Origin: JAZKFT01 sp043760535
GTDB lineage: Bacteria; Bacteroidota; Bacteroidia; Chitinophagales; Chitinophagaceae
Reading direction: 5' to 3'
DNA: 24,458 bases
NCBI GenBank assembly: GCA_043760535.1
Contig: JAYUOV010000308.1
Location: 1 to 24,458 of the forward strand
The notes under the pieces are model-generated. The model saw nothing but the letters and a program-made list of their open reading frames with translations, did not search any database and had not been told where the DNA came from. Shown piece after piece: positions 16,108-23,838 of this stretch; position 1 is the first letter of the stretch, and each line of letters starts with the position of its first letter. Both the position numbers and the translations under genes were made by a program.

Positions 16108-17559
16108 ATGAAAAAAATCTTATTCTCGTTATTGGCCACCACAGGTTTTATGGCAGCTACTGCACAAACCTTTCCCGGCTACCGTGCCGGCAATTACACG
16201 GGTGTAAATGGGGTGTTTTTTAACCCCGCCAATATAGCAGACAGCCGCTACCGGTTCGACTTTAACTTGCTTTCTGTAAATGCCCTGGTAAACAACGACA
16301 AGGCATCTTTTAACTTTAAAAAGCTAACCGAAAGTTTAAATGCCGACAGCTTAAAAAGCCTCCTTTTTGGCGAAAGCCAGTCAACCACTGGCAATGTAAA
16401 TGTGGATGTATTTGGCCCTTCACTGATGTTTAATGTAGGCAAAAAAACATCATTAGCTATTACCAGCAGGGTGCGGGCTATGGTTAATATTACCAATATA
16501 GATGGTAAGTACATTACCAAAGCCAGCACAGAGCCAGAGCCAGACCCTACCCTACCCTACACCAGCGGCAATAACCAGCCTATGAAGCTAGCCATTAACG
16601 GCTGGGCCGAACTGGGCGTTAGCTGGGGGCAGGTTATAGTAAGCGAAGGCAAGCATTTTCTTAAAGCCGGAGCTAGTGGCAAATACCTTGCAGGTGCAGC
16701 CGCTGCCAGCATAGGCTTTACAAATAATTATAAAAGCACAGTTAATTACGACGCTGCTGTAAAAGATAATTACCTTACCAATACTACAGGCAGAATTAAT
16801 ATGGCCTTTGGCGGCGTAAACGTAAATAACCTTGGGGTTAGCGACCTTGCAAAATTTAAAGGACAGGGTATCGGGTTTGATTTTGGGGTAGTGTACGAAT
16901 TTAGGCCGCATCCCGAAAAATTTACACTTACCAACGGCCAGGCCGATCGTGAAAGAAATAAGTATGCCTTTAAATTAGGCATAGCCATTACCGATATTGG
17001 CAGCATGCAGTACGACCTTGATACTGCTCGTGGCGGCGACTATAATGTAAACATAGTTGGTGTAAGACGCTTTTATCTGGATCAGGTAAAAGAAGCCGGC
17101 CTTGATGGCTACAAACCTTTGTTTAGACAAAATCCCCAATTCTTTTCAGAGGTGCCAAATACCAAGCCCAACAAGCTAAAAATAGGCATGCCCACCACCC
17201 TTCAGATAGATGCCGATTTACACCTGCACAAAGGTTTTTATGTAGCTGGTGCTGCACAGGTAGCCCTTACCTCTACAGATGATGTAAATACCTTAGCCAA
17301 CTATAATACCTTTAGCCTTACTCCCCGCTTCGAAGGGCGCCGGATTGGGTTATATGTTCCGCTTAGCACTAACGATATTACAGGTTTTAATGCCGGAGCA
17401 TCTATTAGGCTGGGGCCATTATTTGTAGGTTCGGGTAGTATTATTACTGCTTTGTTTAGTAATAGCAAACAGGCCGATGTTCATTTTGGTCTTCGCTTTG
17501 GCAGTTTATATAGTAAAACAAGAAAGAAGAAAACTAAAGATGCGGAAAAGGAAAACTAA
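16108..17559 (+). CDS. DUF5723 family secreted/outer-membrane protein
   Basis: From the ATG at 16108 the protein is 483 residues. It has a textbook signal peptide (MKKILF start, cleavage at ATA-Q near residue 19) followed by GYRAGNYTGVNGVFFNPANI, the opening motif of DUF5723 proteins. The body is rich in alternating beta strands and glycines and has NPA and YEFRP motifs, suggesting an outer-membrane barrel-like fold. The tail is strikingly basic and charged (KTRKKKTKDAEKEN). The function of the family is not established. It lies 326 bp after the giant adhesin gene on the same strand and may belong to the surface module, though it appears to have its own promoter. Confidence 0.8.
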   Translation: MKKILFSLLATTGFMAATAQTFPGYRAGNYTGVNGVFFNPANIADSRYRFDFNLLSVNALVNNDKASFNFKKLTESLNADSLKSLLFGESQSTTGNVNVDVFGPSLMFNVGKKTSLAITSRVRAMVNITNIDGKYITKASTEPEPDPTLPYTSGNNQPMKLAINGWAELGVSWGQVIVSEGKHFLKAGASGKYLAGAAAASIGFTNNYKSTVNYDAAVKDNYLTNTTGRINMAFGGVNVNNLGVSDLAKFKGQGIGFDFGVVYEFRPHPEKFTLTNGQADRERNKYAFKLGIAITDIGSMQYDLDTARGGDYNVNIVGVRRFYLDQVKEAGLDGYKPLFRQNPQFFSEVPNTKPNKLKIGMPTTLQIDADLHLHKGFYVAGAAQVALTSTDDVNTLANYNTFSLTPRFEGRRIGLYVPLSTNDITGFNAGASIRLGPLFVGSGSIITALFSNSKQADVHFGLRFGSLYSKTRKKKTKDAEKEN

Positions 17560-17630
17560 ACCCTATTTGTAGCATACTAGTATTTATAAATAATATGATT
17601 ATCAGAACGTAAAGTGAGTTTTTTAAACAC

Positions 17631-17739
17631 GGGTTGTATGGATAAAATAATCCCCACAGATTATTTTAAAATGGCGACACCCCTGATACTTGGGTGCTAA
17701 AAAGTTTTCTTAAAAAGTCCGTTATAGCCCATACAATCC
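17631..17739. other. 109-bp structured element closed by 11-bp terminal inverted repeats
   Basis: GGGTTGTATGG at 17631-17641 pairs with CCATACAATCC at 17729-17739 (ten Watson-Crick pairs and one G-T). Inside lie a 9-bp stem (AAAATAATC at 17644-17652 with GATTATTTT at 17659-17667, six-base loop) and a 5-bp stem (CACCC at 17678-17682 with GGGTG at 17692-17696). The result is a branched fold. It may be a structured RNA, part of the 3' end of the DUF5723 transcript, or a small non-autonomous element. No target-site duplication is visible at its ends. Confidence 0.5.
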
Positions 17740-17784
17740 TTCTTTCCGGCGTTTCCCATGTTAAAAACGTTGCGAAGAGAACTA

Positions 17785-17825
17785 AAACTAAAAATGCCGG
17801 AAAACTTTCCCGGCATTTTTAGTTT
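17785..17825 (-). terminator. Strong intrinsic terminator after the pirin gene (works on both strands)
   Basis: AAACTAAAAATGCCGG at 17785-17800 is exactly complementary to 17810-17825, giving a 16-bp stem with a nine-base loop. The GC core TGCCGG is flanked by A-rich and T-rich arms, which supply the T-run on either strand. It begins 17 bases past the pirin stop, and it could also stop plus-strand transcripts from the DUF5723 gene. Confidence 0.88.
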
Positions 17826-17841
17826 CGATTATTTTTTATTT

Positions 17842-18549
17842 CTACATTGGTATTTCTATTGCCAATATCCTTGCGGCAGTATTGGCTGTTATTGAAAATT
17901 CATCTGTTTCAGATATGCCAATAGCATCTTTTTTGTCAAGATTTTGATCACCAATTTTTACATGGCCGTCTATTACAAAAAAGTAAACCCCGTTATCTGC
18001 AAATTTCTTTTTGTAGCTGATAGTTGTGCCAGGTTCTACATCGGTTAGGGCAAAAACAGCATCCTGATTAATCCACAATCCGCCATCTGTTTCATCGGGG
18101 CTTACTACTACCTGCCACTTATTTTTACGGCCTTCTGCACTATAACTTTTTTGGTCGTAACGGGGTTTTATATTCTCCAGTTTCGGAAAAACCCATAGCT
18201 GCAGCAGGTTTAGCGGTTCTGTTTGTGATGCGTTAAATTCACTATGTTTTACGCCTGTACCTGCACTCATTATTTGTACATCGCCAACATTAATAATACC
18301 GTTACCACCGGAGCTGTCTTTGTGGGCTATGGCACCACTCAAGGGTATGGTTATAATTTCCATATTATCATGCGGATGAGTGGGAAAACCGGCACCAGCT
18401 GCTATTATATCATCATTTAAAACCCTTAATGCACCAAAATGTACTTTTTCTGGATGGTACCATTGCCCAAAACTAAACGAGTGATGGGCATTTAACCAAC
18501 CATGATCTGCATGGCCACGTTCGTTGGCAGAATAAAATATCGCTTTCAT
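17842..18549 (-). CDS. Pirin family protein (YhhW-like bicupin, possible quercetin 2,3-dioxygenase)
   Basis: The 235-residue protein matches the pirin family along its length. It opens with an N-terminal RGHADHGWLNAHHSFSFG block. The metal-binding cupin motifs are H58 and H60 in FPTHPHDNMEII, and H102 and E104 in GTGVKHSEFNAS, so the four expected iron ligands are present. The C-terminal cupin-like half is shorter and lacks a second metal site. Bacterial relatives such as E. coli YhhW have quercetinase activity in vitro, but the natural role is usually unknown and may be redox sensing. It is cytoplasmic (no signal peptide), monocistronic, and bounded by a strong terminator. A nested palindrome lies upstream of its start at 18593-18652. 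Confidence 0.93.
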   Translation of the reverse strand: MKAIFYSANERGHADHGWLNAHHSFSFGQWYHPEKVHFGALRVLNDDIIAAGAGFPTHPHDNMEIITIPLSGAIAHKDSSGGNGIINVGDVQIMSAGTGVKHSEFNASQTEPLNLLQLWVFPKLENIKPRYDQKSYSAEGRKNKWQVVVSPDETDGGLWINQDAVFALTDVEPGTTISYKKKFADNGVYFFVIDGHVKIGDQNLDKKDAIGISETDEFSITANTAARILAIEIPM

Positions 18550-18871
18550 AATTGTTATTTTTAAATTTCAATGTTTAAACATCAAATTGAATGCCAAACT
18601 AAGGTTCAATGTGCTAAGGCTGTGGCTTAAGCCTAATAAAAGACAGTTTGGCCGATGGTGCATAACCCTTGTACAGTTGGTTGCTACAATTTGTATTTAA
18701 CAAGAAAGCAAAAAATAAAAGGCATTTTGATAAATGCAAATGTTTGGTGTATTATTCCTTCATTGCTTAGTAGTTCACTCCAGGCTGCGGTATCATCATT
18801 TTACCAATAATTTCGTACTTAAAAATAGTGGCAGTCTTTTTGTAATAAACCATTCTTAATTTACACCCAAT
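18550..18871. other. Divergent spacer between the pirin gene and the small secreted protein gene
   Basis: This 322-bp AT-rich stretch holds no gene that I can support. It must carry the promoters for both flanking genes, but no clean TTTG/TAnnTTTG pair stands out. The only notable structure is the nested inverted repeat at 18593-18652. Confidence 0.5.
18593..18652. repeat. Nested inverted repeat upstream of the pirin gene
   Basis: GCCAAACT at 18593-18600 is complementary to AGTTTGGC at 18645-18652. Between them lies the perfect palindrome GGCTTAAGCC at 18624-18633, nearly centred in the outer pair. It begins 44 bases before the pirin start codon (minus strand), so it could be an operator or a leader structure. 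Confidence 0.5.
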
Positions 18872-19456
18872 ATGATTCTAAAATCTGTTTTTGTAACGTT
18901 GCTGCTTAGCATAGCCTTGTTTTCATTTACCCAAAAAATGCAAATGGATGTACTAATGGGTGATAAGAAAATAGGCGAAATAAACACGCTTAAAAAAACA
19001 AAAGGTAAAACCGTGCAATACGAAATGACCAGCCAGGTAGAAGCCATAATGCTAGTAACTGTACAAGTAGCTAGCCATACAAAAAGCTACTGGTATAACG
19101 GATTGCTTACCAATAGCCGTGCCACCAGAGAGAGCAATATGCCAGGCCAGAATCAAGTTACCACTGTGGCATTAAAAGGCAATAAATATACAGTTACCAT
19201 CAATGAAAAAGAAACGCCAGAAGCCTACCCCATAAAGATATGTGTAACCAATTTGTATTATCAAGAACCGGTAAAAGACACTACTGTTTACAGCGAAATT
19301 CAGGGTAAGTATTTGCCCATTAAAAATTTGGGCAACCATCAATACGAGTTATCGCAACCCAAAGGCAAAAAAGATCTTTACAGCTATTTTAATAGCAAAT
19401 TGATAAAAATAGAAACCATTATTGCTGGTAAAAATGTAGTGTTTATGGTGAAATAG
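18872..19456 (+). CDS. Small secreted protein of unknown function (possibly DUF6134-like)
   Basis: The 194-residue protein begins with a hydrophobic signal sequence (residues 1-20, likely cleavage near SFT-Q). The mature part has evenly spaced beta strands, with DVLMGDKKIGEI near the start, a YWYNGLLTNS turn in the middle, and ends KIETIIAGKNVVFMVK. This layout is reminiscent of DUF6134-type proteins of Bacteroidota, but I recognise it only loosely. No catalytic residues or lipobox are apparent, so it is probably periplasmic or outer-membrane associated. It stands alone on the plus strand. Some strands resemble those of lipid-binding beta folds, but that is a guess and no function is assigned. 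Confidence 0.72.
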   Translation: MILKSVFVTLLLSIALFSFTQKMQMDVLMGDKKIGEINTLKKTKGKTVQYEMTSQVEAIMLVTVQVASHTKSYWYNGLLTNSRATRESNMPGQNQVTTVALKGNKYTVTINEKETPEAYPIKICVTNLYYQEPVKDTTVYSEIQGKYLPIKNLGNHQYELSQPKGKKDLYSYFNSKLIKIETIIAGKNVVFMVK

Positions 19457-19458
19457 GA

Positions 19459-19475
19459 ATTGGGGATTGGGGATT
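19459..19475. repeat. Short heptamer repeat (ATTGGGG x2.4)
   Basis: ATTGGGG at 19459-19465 is repeated at 19466-19472 and followed by ATT. It starts two bases after the stop of the preceding gene and is the same unit length as the array at 6782-6826. Confidence 0.5.
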
Positions 19476-19481
19476 TTGTAG

Positions 19482-19500
19482 AGACGCTATGCTGGCGTCT
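19482..19500. repeat. Small hairpin AGACGC...GCGTCT
   Basis: AGACGC at 19482-19487 pairs with GCGTCT at 19495-19500 around a seven-base loop. It lies 26 bases past the upstream stop codon and lacks a T-run. It looks like a dispersed palindromic repeat, although weak terminator activity is possible. Confidence 0.45.
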
Positions 19501-19584
19501 GAATCTTGCAGGTAAATGAATTAAAAGATTATTTGCCAAGCAAAAACCGTTGCTAGGTGGAGCCACATTGGCGAACGTTGTAAA

Positions 19585-19602
19585 TCCCGTAGCATTACGG
19601 GA
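19585..19602. repeat. Compact hairpin TCCCGTA-GCAT-TACGGGA
   Basis: A perfect 7-bp stem (19585-19591 with 19596-19602) closes a four-base loop, preceded by GTTGTAAA. Similar AATCCCGTAGGGATT-like hairpins are common dispersed repeats in Bacteroidota genomes, as I recall. It probably belongs to the same REP-like class as the cluster at 21058-21260. Confidence 0.5.
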
Positions 19603-19757
19603 CTCCATTCATCTGATTGCTACTATTAAACCTTGCATAGCCACAACTTGTTTCATACGCTGCAAATTAATGTTGGCAGCCAGCCTTAGCCCTCTCACTT
19701 TTTGTAATCATTCTTGTACCAATCCTTCCATCTTACATACATCTAAATAAATCTGCC

Positions 19758-19807
19758 ATCTTTGTGGCCAATCTTTGTATTAGCATCTTTGTACTAAATA
19801 TCTTTCT
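19758..19807 (+). promoter_or_regulatory. Run of four ATCTTTGT boxes upstream of the Rieske gene, likely containing its promoter
   Basis: ATCTTTGT occurs at 19758, 19771 and 19785, with ATCTTTCT at 19800, so spacings are 13, 14 and 15. The last forms TATCTTTC (19799-19806), a near match to TAnnTTTG, 21 bases after the TTTG at 19774-19777. If that pair is used, RNA would start at or just inside the annotated ATG. Either an upstream box is used or translation begins later. Confidence 0.42.
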
Positions 19808-20860
19808 ATGGCCGATACGCTACCCCTTTACTTACGCAATATGTGGTACCTGGCCATGCCTTCGGCAAAACTGAAGGTGGGTAAATTACTGAGCAAAGAA
19901 CTACTCGGCGATAAGCTGGTATTTGGCCGCACTACCGAAGGCGAAGTATTTGCACTACGCGATAACTGCCCACACCGTGGTGTACCGCTAAGCTATGGCT
20001 GGTACGATGGTAAAGAAATACAATGCTGCTACCACGGCTGGAAATTTAACAGCGATGGGGTGTGTACAGAAATACCGGCTTTGGCACCCGATAGCAATAT
20101 CAACATCTGCAAGTTTAAAGCAGTAAAATATTTGTGTAAAGAAATGAGCGGCACTATATGGGTGTACATGCCCCAAAATAAGCAAGGCGATCTGGCATCG
20201 GTAGTGGCGCCACCCGATTTAATAATACCTGCAGATAAAACTTTTCGCCATGTAGAAACCGTGGTACTGCCCTGCAACGTGGACCATGCAGTAATTGGCC
20301 TTATAGACCCGGCCCATGTAACCTTTGTACACCAGAGCTGGTTTTGGCGAAACAAGAAATCGCTCCGGATAAAAGAGAAGCATTTTGTGCCCACCCAAAT
20401 GGGCTTTATGATGGCACGCCACAAACCATCTACCAACTCTAAAGGCTATAAAGTATTAAAAGGCGGTACCAGCACCGAGATAAAATTTGAAATACCCGGT
20501 AACAGATTCGAACATATTCTGGTAGGGGAGAAAAATGAGATTGTTTCCATTACCACCCTTACGCCTATAAACGAAAATGAAACTGAATTGAACCAGTTTT
20601 TTTACACCAGTATTGGCTTTGTAAAATTCATCTGGCTACCGCTAAAAAAGCTAGGCAAAACCTTTATAGGGCAGGATTTGGGCGTTTTTACCAAATTAAA
20701 AGAAGGCTTAGAAAGCAACCCCAAACTACTACTCGTAGGCGACCCGGATACACAAGCCCAATGGTACCACCAACTTAAAAAACAATGGCACGAAGCCCAG
20801 GAAAAACACATCCCATTTACGCATCAATTAAAGGAGCAGAAATTGAAGTGGGTAACGTAA
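19808..20860 (+). CDS. Rieske [2Fe-2S] non-heme iron oxygenase, alpha subunit-like
   Basis: The 350-residue protein has an N-terminal Rieske domain (about residues 10-120) with the complete cluster motif C54-x-H56 (CPHRG) and C73-x2-H76 (CCYHGW). The catalytic domain carries the mononuclear iron motif D167-x2-H170-x4-H175 in IDPAHVTFVH, with the upstream N157/D159 of the NVDH stretch. A GDPDTQAQWYHQL segment near residues 315-328 may supply the third iron ligand. Such enzymes hydroxylate or demethylate aromatic, steroid or other substrates using electrons from a separate reductase. No reductase or ferredoxin is encoded nearby, so the electron partner and substrate are unknown. The ATG at 19808 fits the usual N-terminus before LRNMWYLAMP; M12 is an alternative if transcription starts very close. 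Confidence 0.9.
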   Translation: MADTLPLYLRNMWYLAMPSAKLKVGKLLSKELLGDKLVFGRTTEGEVFALRDNCPHRGVPLSYGWYDGKEIQCCYHGWKFNSDGVCTEIPALAPDSNINICKFKAVKYLCKEMSGTIWVYMPQNKQGDLASVVAPPDLIIPADKTFRHVETVVLPCNVDHAVIGLIDPAHVTFVHQSWFWRNKKSLRIKEKHFVPTQMGFMMARHKPSTNSKGYKVLKGGTSTEIKFEIPGNRFEHILVGEKNEIVSITTLTPINENETELNQFFYTSIGFVKFIWLPLKKLGKTFIGQDLGVFTKLKEGLESNPKLLLVGDPDTQAQWYHQLKKQWHEAQEKHIPFTHQLKEQKLKWVT

Positions 20861-20868
20861 GCCTCCCC

Positions 20869-20892
20869 AAACCCCTCCGGTGGAGGGGTTTT
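20869..20892 (+). terminator. Intrinsic terminator after the Rieske gene
   Basis: AAACCCCTCC at 20869-20878 pairs perfectly with GGAGGGGTTT at 20882-20891 around the loop GGT, giving a GC-rich 10-bp stem ending in TTTT. It starts eight bases after the stop codon. Confidence 0.85.
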
Positions 20893-20926
20893 AGAACCGT
20901 ACTTCTTTTTGAAATGCCCAAATCAG

Positions 20927-20955
20927 AAACGCCATTTCTTTAAGAAATGGCGTTT
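20927..20955. terminator. Second hairpin, possible bidirectional terminator
   Basis: AAACGCCATTTCTT at 20927-20940 is exactly complementary to 20942-20955, forming a near-continuous 29-base palindrome; the A and T ends give a short T-run on either strand. It may back up the first terminator or insulate the repeat cluster that follows. Confidence 0.6.
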
Positions 20956-21057
20956 ATATGTGGACTGGAACCTTGATTCCTGAACCTCGAAACTCTTTAG
21001 TTCATTATAAATTTAGCTCTAAAAGTTTTAAAGCCATCTCAATTTAAAATGCAGGCA

Positions 21058-21260
21058 AAGTCCGAAGGACTTGAACAATAATGGCCGTGGGTGCAACCCA
21101 CGGATTTGATAATGACATCTCCCAAACCCCAACGGGGCTTAACAAGAAAGGTTGTTATTCTACCCCTAGGGGTTGATAACCCGCTGCAAATTATTCCCCG
21201 GGTTTTATGGAACATCCCGGTTATTCGGGCCCCGGAGCTATTTTTGTGTATCTCCTTCGG
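21058..21260. repeat. Multi-hairpin REP-like cluster
   Basis: About 200 bp hold consecutive short GC-rich hairpins separated by AT-rich linkers: AAGTCC-GAA-GGACTT (21058-21072), CCGTGGGT-GCA-ACCCACGG (21085-21103), CCCC-AAC-GGGG (21127-21137), the palindrome ACCCCTAGGGGT (21162-21173), AACCCG/CGGGTT (21178-21183 with 21199-21204), CCCG/CGGG (21216-21229), and a weak CTCC-TTCG-GGGA turn (21253-21264). Short plus-strand open frames cross it but resemble no protein. This looks like a composite of dispersed Bacteroidota palindromic repeats, lying between two gene ends where it does no harm. Confidence 0.68.
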
Positions 21261-21323
21261 GGAAGAAAACCACTACTTTATTTTGCGAGGTGTACAGAGT
21301 TCTGAACCTTGTTCCTTTAAAAT

Positions 21324-23762
21324 TTAATCCTCAAAATCACAACCAATTGGTGCCCCCGGTGGGATCACTTTATGTTCCGGCATTACTACATCTTTTGGAT
21401 GGTCAATTCTTTCAATGGCATAAGCATAATGTGGTTTGTAAGCCGGGTACAATTTCATCTGTGCCTGTATAAAAGTTTTCAACGATTGTAATCTTTCAAA
21501 GCAAATAGCTTTTACCTGATAAGTAGCGTTGTTGTTATTCTGCTGCACCTGCATCCATGTAATCACCATTTGCTGTGTTTGCATTTGCACCTGCTGTGCC
21601 AGCCCGGAGGTGTTGGGTGTTTTCCATGTTTTGGTTAAAATGTAGTCCAATGTTTCTTCCCAGCCCAGCCTGCTTTCGCTGGCCGAAAAAGGGTTCTTTT
21701 CCTGTGCTTTAAACTGCACCATCCGGTTGGCTCTTTCGGCATTAAACAGGAATGACAATTTGAAGTTTGTTAGTGCCTCTGCAGCCGCCATCGGGTCGAA
21801 ACTTAAAAAGGTTCTTTTGCTGAACAATTCACCAACGCCATAGTACTGTGGCGGCCTCGGCGGAATCATTTGTGTAATTCTATCTGGTATTAGCAGTACT
21901 TCGGGCTGTAAGCATTCAAGTGCGGTTTGCAACGCCTGCACCTGCGTGGCTTTTTGCAGTACTTCCGGTTTTTGTTGCTGGTCGGCACGTACATTGTAGC
22001 TGTAATTCATACCGCCAATCAGTTTGCAAACCGCCTCATATTGGTAGCGGTGGTAATTGTACACCGGCACCAACACATCTTCCAGTTTTGCCATGGGTGT
22101 ATTTTCTGTTATGGCTTTTTCGCCGAAATTTTCCAAGGCTTTTTTACGCACTAGCAACATGTTTTTTAATTCGGTTGTGGCCGATTTGCCATTGTCCCAC
22201 AAGTGGGCAAAAGGGTGCATGCCACCGGCCGATCTTGCATCTGCATCGGCAATAAATAGCAGTCCGTTTTTGGTGTTTTCTTCCAGTATATTTTTTAATT
22301 CTGCATCTTCATTTTTGCCTGCGGCAAAATCCTGATAACCGTAGAGAATGGCCCGTTTATCCCAAGCCCCAATCTCGTTGGTATATACATTGCTAAAATC
22401 CATTTCACCAGCAGTATTCAGTTGAATATTGGGATGCGGATAATCCATTACCGAAGCACGGTCATTTATGCTGCTAGCGTAGTTATGTTGCAGCCCAAGT
22501 GTATGCCCAATCTCATGTGCCGCCAATTGGCGAAGCCGCTGTAATGCAGCCTGCTTCATGGTTTCGGGCACCGGCTTGCCAGTTTCGTATGGCGAAAGCA
22601 GGCCGGTAAAAATGAGGTAATCCTGCCGTACACGGAGTGAGCCTAGCGTTACATTGCCTTTAATAATTTCACCGGTTCGTGGGTCGCTGATGGCATCGCC
22701 ATAACTCCAGCCACGGGTGCTGCGGTGTACCCAGTTTATCATGTTATAACGGATGTCCATCGGGTCGCAACTATCGGGCAATAGCTTTACGATAAAGGCA
22801 TTTTTATAACCGGCATATTCATAAGCCTGATTCCACCACCGGGCACCATCCATTAAGGCTGAACGTATAGGTTCCGGCGTACCATTGTCGAGGTAATACA
22901 CAATAGGTTTTACAGGCTCACTGTTTGCAGCCGAAGGGTCTTTTTTCTGCAGCCTGTGGCGTAGGATAAATATCTTTTCAATGGGTTCGCTGATGGGGCT
23001 GCTATAATCAAAATACGAAGTGCCAATATAGCTGCTACGGATATCGTAGCGGCGGGGTTTGTAATTGTTATCGGGCAACTGGATAAAAGAAAAATGCTGT
23101 CGCAACGTGATGGCTTCGGCAGACGGCGCCACGGCATTTACAAAGTTGCCGGCATCCGCACCGCCAGTAAAACTGATGCTTGCCTCAAACTCCGAATTCA
23201 TTGGAAAGTTGCGGGTGTTGGGAAAATACATGGCACTGCGTGGTTCACTAAAAACATAGGTTCCCTGCTTTGCTTTCCGGATGGTTTCTGCAGCCTGAAA
23301 GGCATCCCGGAGAAAAAATGGCGTAGCATCTACCAGTACTTTTCCACTGTCTTCATCTTCGGCGGTAAAGCTCCATAAAGTGCTGCTGGCAAAGCTTTCC
23401 TTTACCGCCTGCTGTTCTTTTTTATCTGTGGTGAGTGCCCGGTAATCGTAGTTGGGCTGTACCAGCAAAATCTTTTTGCCCACCCGGTTAAAGTACACAA
23501 TCCTGCGGTCGCCCATTTTACCACGGTCGAGGCCAATATCGTTGCTGCCAAGCCCGGCAGGTAAGGAATTTACATACAAAAACTCCTGATCGAAGCGGCT
23601 GATTTCCAAATAGATTTTTCCATTGACTGCATCCCAATAAAACGGCACAAAGCCATCGTACTTTTTCATAGCTTTTGTTTTCTCGGCTATTTTAGAAACC
23701 GGTTGGGCTGTGGTAAAAAGCGAAATGCTAAGCAGCAAAATGAATCCTGATATTTTTCTCAT
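21324..23762 (-). CDS. Secreted zinc-dependent metalloprotease, metzincin type (DUF5117/DUF4953 family)
   Basis: From the ATG at 23762 the protein is 812 residues with a signal peptide (MRKISGF start, cleavage near TTA-Q, residue 19-20). The N-terminal half (about 25-290) matches DUF5117-type sequence: KKYDGFVPFYWD, then LDRG-MGDRRIVYF. The catalytic region carries H416-E417-x2-H420-x2-G423-x2-H426 (HEIGHTLGLQHN), with a Met-turn at SVMDYPHP (M439). This is a complete metzincin zinc site. The C-terminal part is the long DUF4953-like region, ending in an acidic DFED. It is likely periplasmic or exported; no T9SS tail is recognisable. An open frame continues upstream to 23933, but those 57 residues precede the signal peptide and are rejected. 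Substrate unknown. Confidence 0.93.
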   Translation of the reverse strand: MRKISGFILLLSISLFTTAQPVSKIAEKTKAMKKYDGFVPFYWDAVNGKIYLEISRFDQEFLYVNSLPAGLGSNDIGLDRGKMGDRRIVYFNRVGKKILLVQPNYDYRALTTDKKEQQAVKESFASSTLWSFTAEDEDSGKVLVDATPFFLRDAFQAAETIRKAKQGTYVFSEPRSAMYFPNTRNFPMNSEFEASISFTGGADAGNFVNAVAPSAEAITLRQHFSFIQLPDNNYKPRRYDIRSSYIGTSYFDYSSPISEPIEKIFILRHRLQKKDPSAANSEPVKPIVYYLDNGTPEPIRSALMDGARWWNQAYEYAGYKNAFIVKLLPDSCDPMDIRYNMINWVHRSTRGWSYGDAISDPRTGEIIKGNVTLGSLRVRQDYLIFTGLLSPYETGKPVPETMKQAALQRLRQLAAHEIGHTLGLQHNYASSINDRASVMDYPHPNIQLNTAGEMDFSNVYTNEIGAWDKRAILYGYQDFAAGKNEDAELKNILEENTKNGLLFIADADARSAGGMHPFAHLWDNGKSATTELKNMLLVRKKALENFGEKAITENTPMAKLEDVLVPVYNYHRYQYEAVCKLIGGMNYSYNVRADQQQKPEVLQKATQVQALQTALECLQPEVLLIPDRITQMIPPRPPQYYGVGELFSKRTFLSFDPMAAAEALTNFKLSFLFNAERANRMVQFKAQEKNPFSASESRLGWEETLDYILTKTWKTPNTSGLAQQVQMQTQQMVITWMQVQQNNNNATYQVKAICFERLQSLKTFIQAQMKLYPAYKPHYAYAIERIDHPKDVVMPEHKVIPPGAPIGCDFED

Positions 23763-23784
23763 GGGGGAAGTTTGGAGTAAGGGA

Positions 23785-23792
23785 GAAAGATA
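23785..23792 (-). promoter_or_regulatory. Possible -7 box of the metalloprotease promoter
   Basis: On the minus strand TATCTTTC (23792-23785) matches TAnnTTTG at all but the last base. It would place the RNA start close to 20 bases before the ATG at 23762. No good -33 TTTG lies 19-21 bases further upstream, so the call is weak. Confidence 0.3.
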
Positions 23793-23838
23793 GGATGGAT
23801 TGGGAAAAGGTGGGTGCCATTTATAAAAAAGGATTTGG

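Larger units (their letters stand above)
19457..19807. other. Repeat-rich spacer upstream of the Rieske oxygenase gene
   Basis: No supported gene lies in this 351-bp stretch. A 66-codon plus-strand frame at 19550-19750 crosses the hairpins and matches nothing recognisable. It contains a heptamer repeat, two hairpins and a set of ATCTTTGT boxes, listed separately. Confidence 0.6.

Noticed and set aside
17700..17730. AAGTCCGTTATAG similar to the nexus of a Cas9 tracrRNA
   Set aside because: The match is about ten bases, with no anti-repeat, CRISPR array or cas9 in the window; it is likely coincidence.
19550..19750. 66-codon plus-strand frame before the Rieske gene
   Set aside because: It spans a perfect hairpin and low-complexity sequence, and no homologous family is recognisable.
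21091..21472. Overlapping plus-strand frames of 78 and 99 codons in the hairpin cluster
   Set aside because: They cross palindromes and the 3' end of the metalloprotease gene, and their translations show no conserved pattern.
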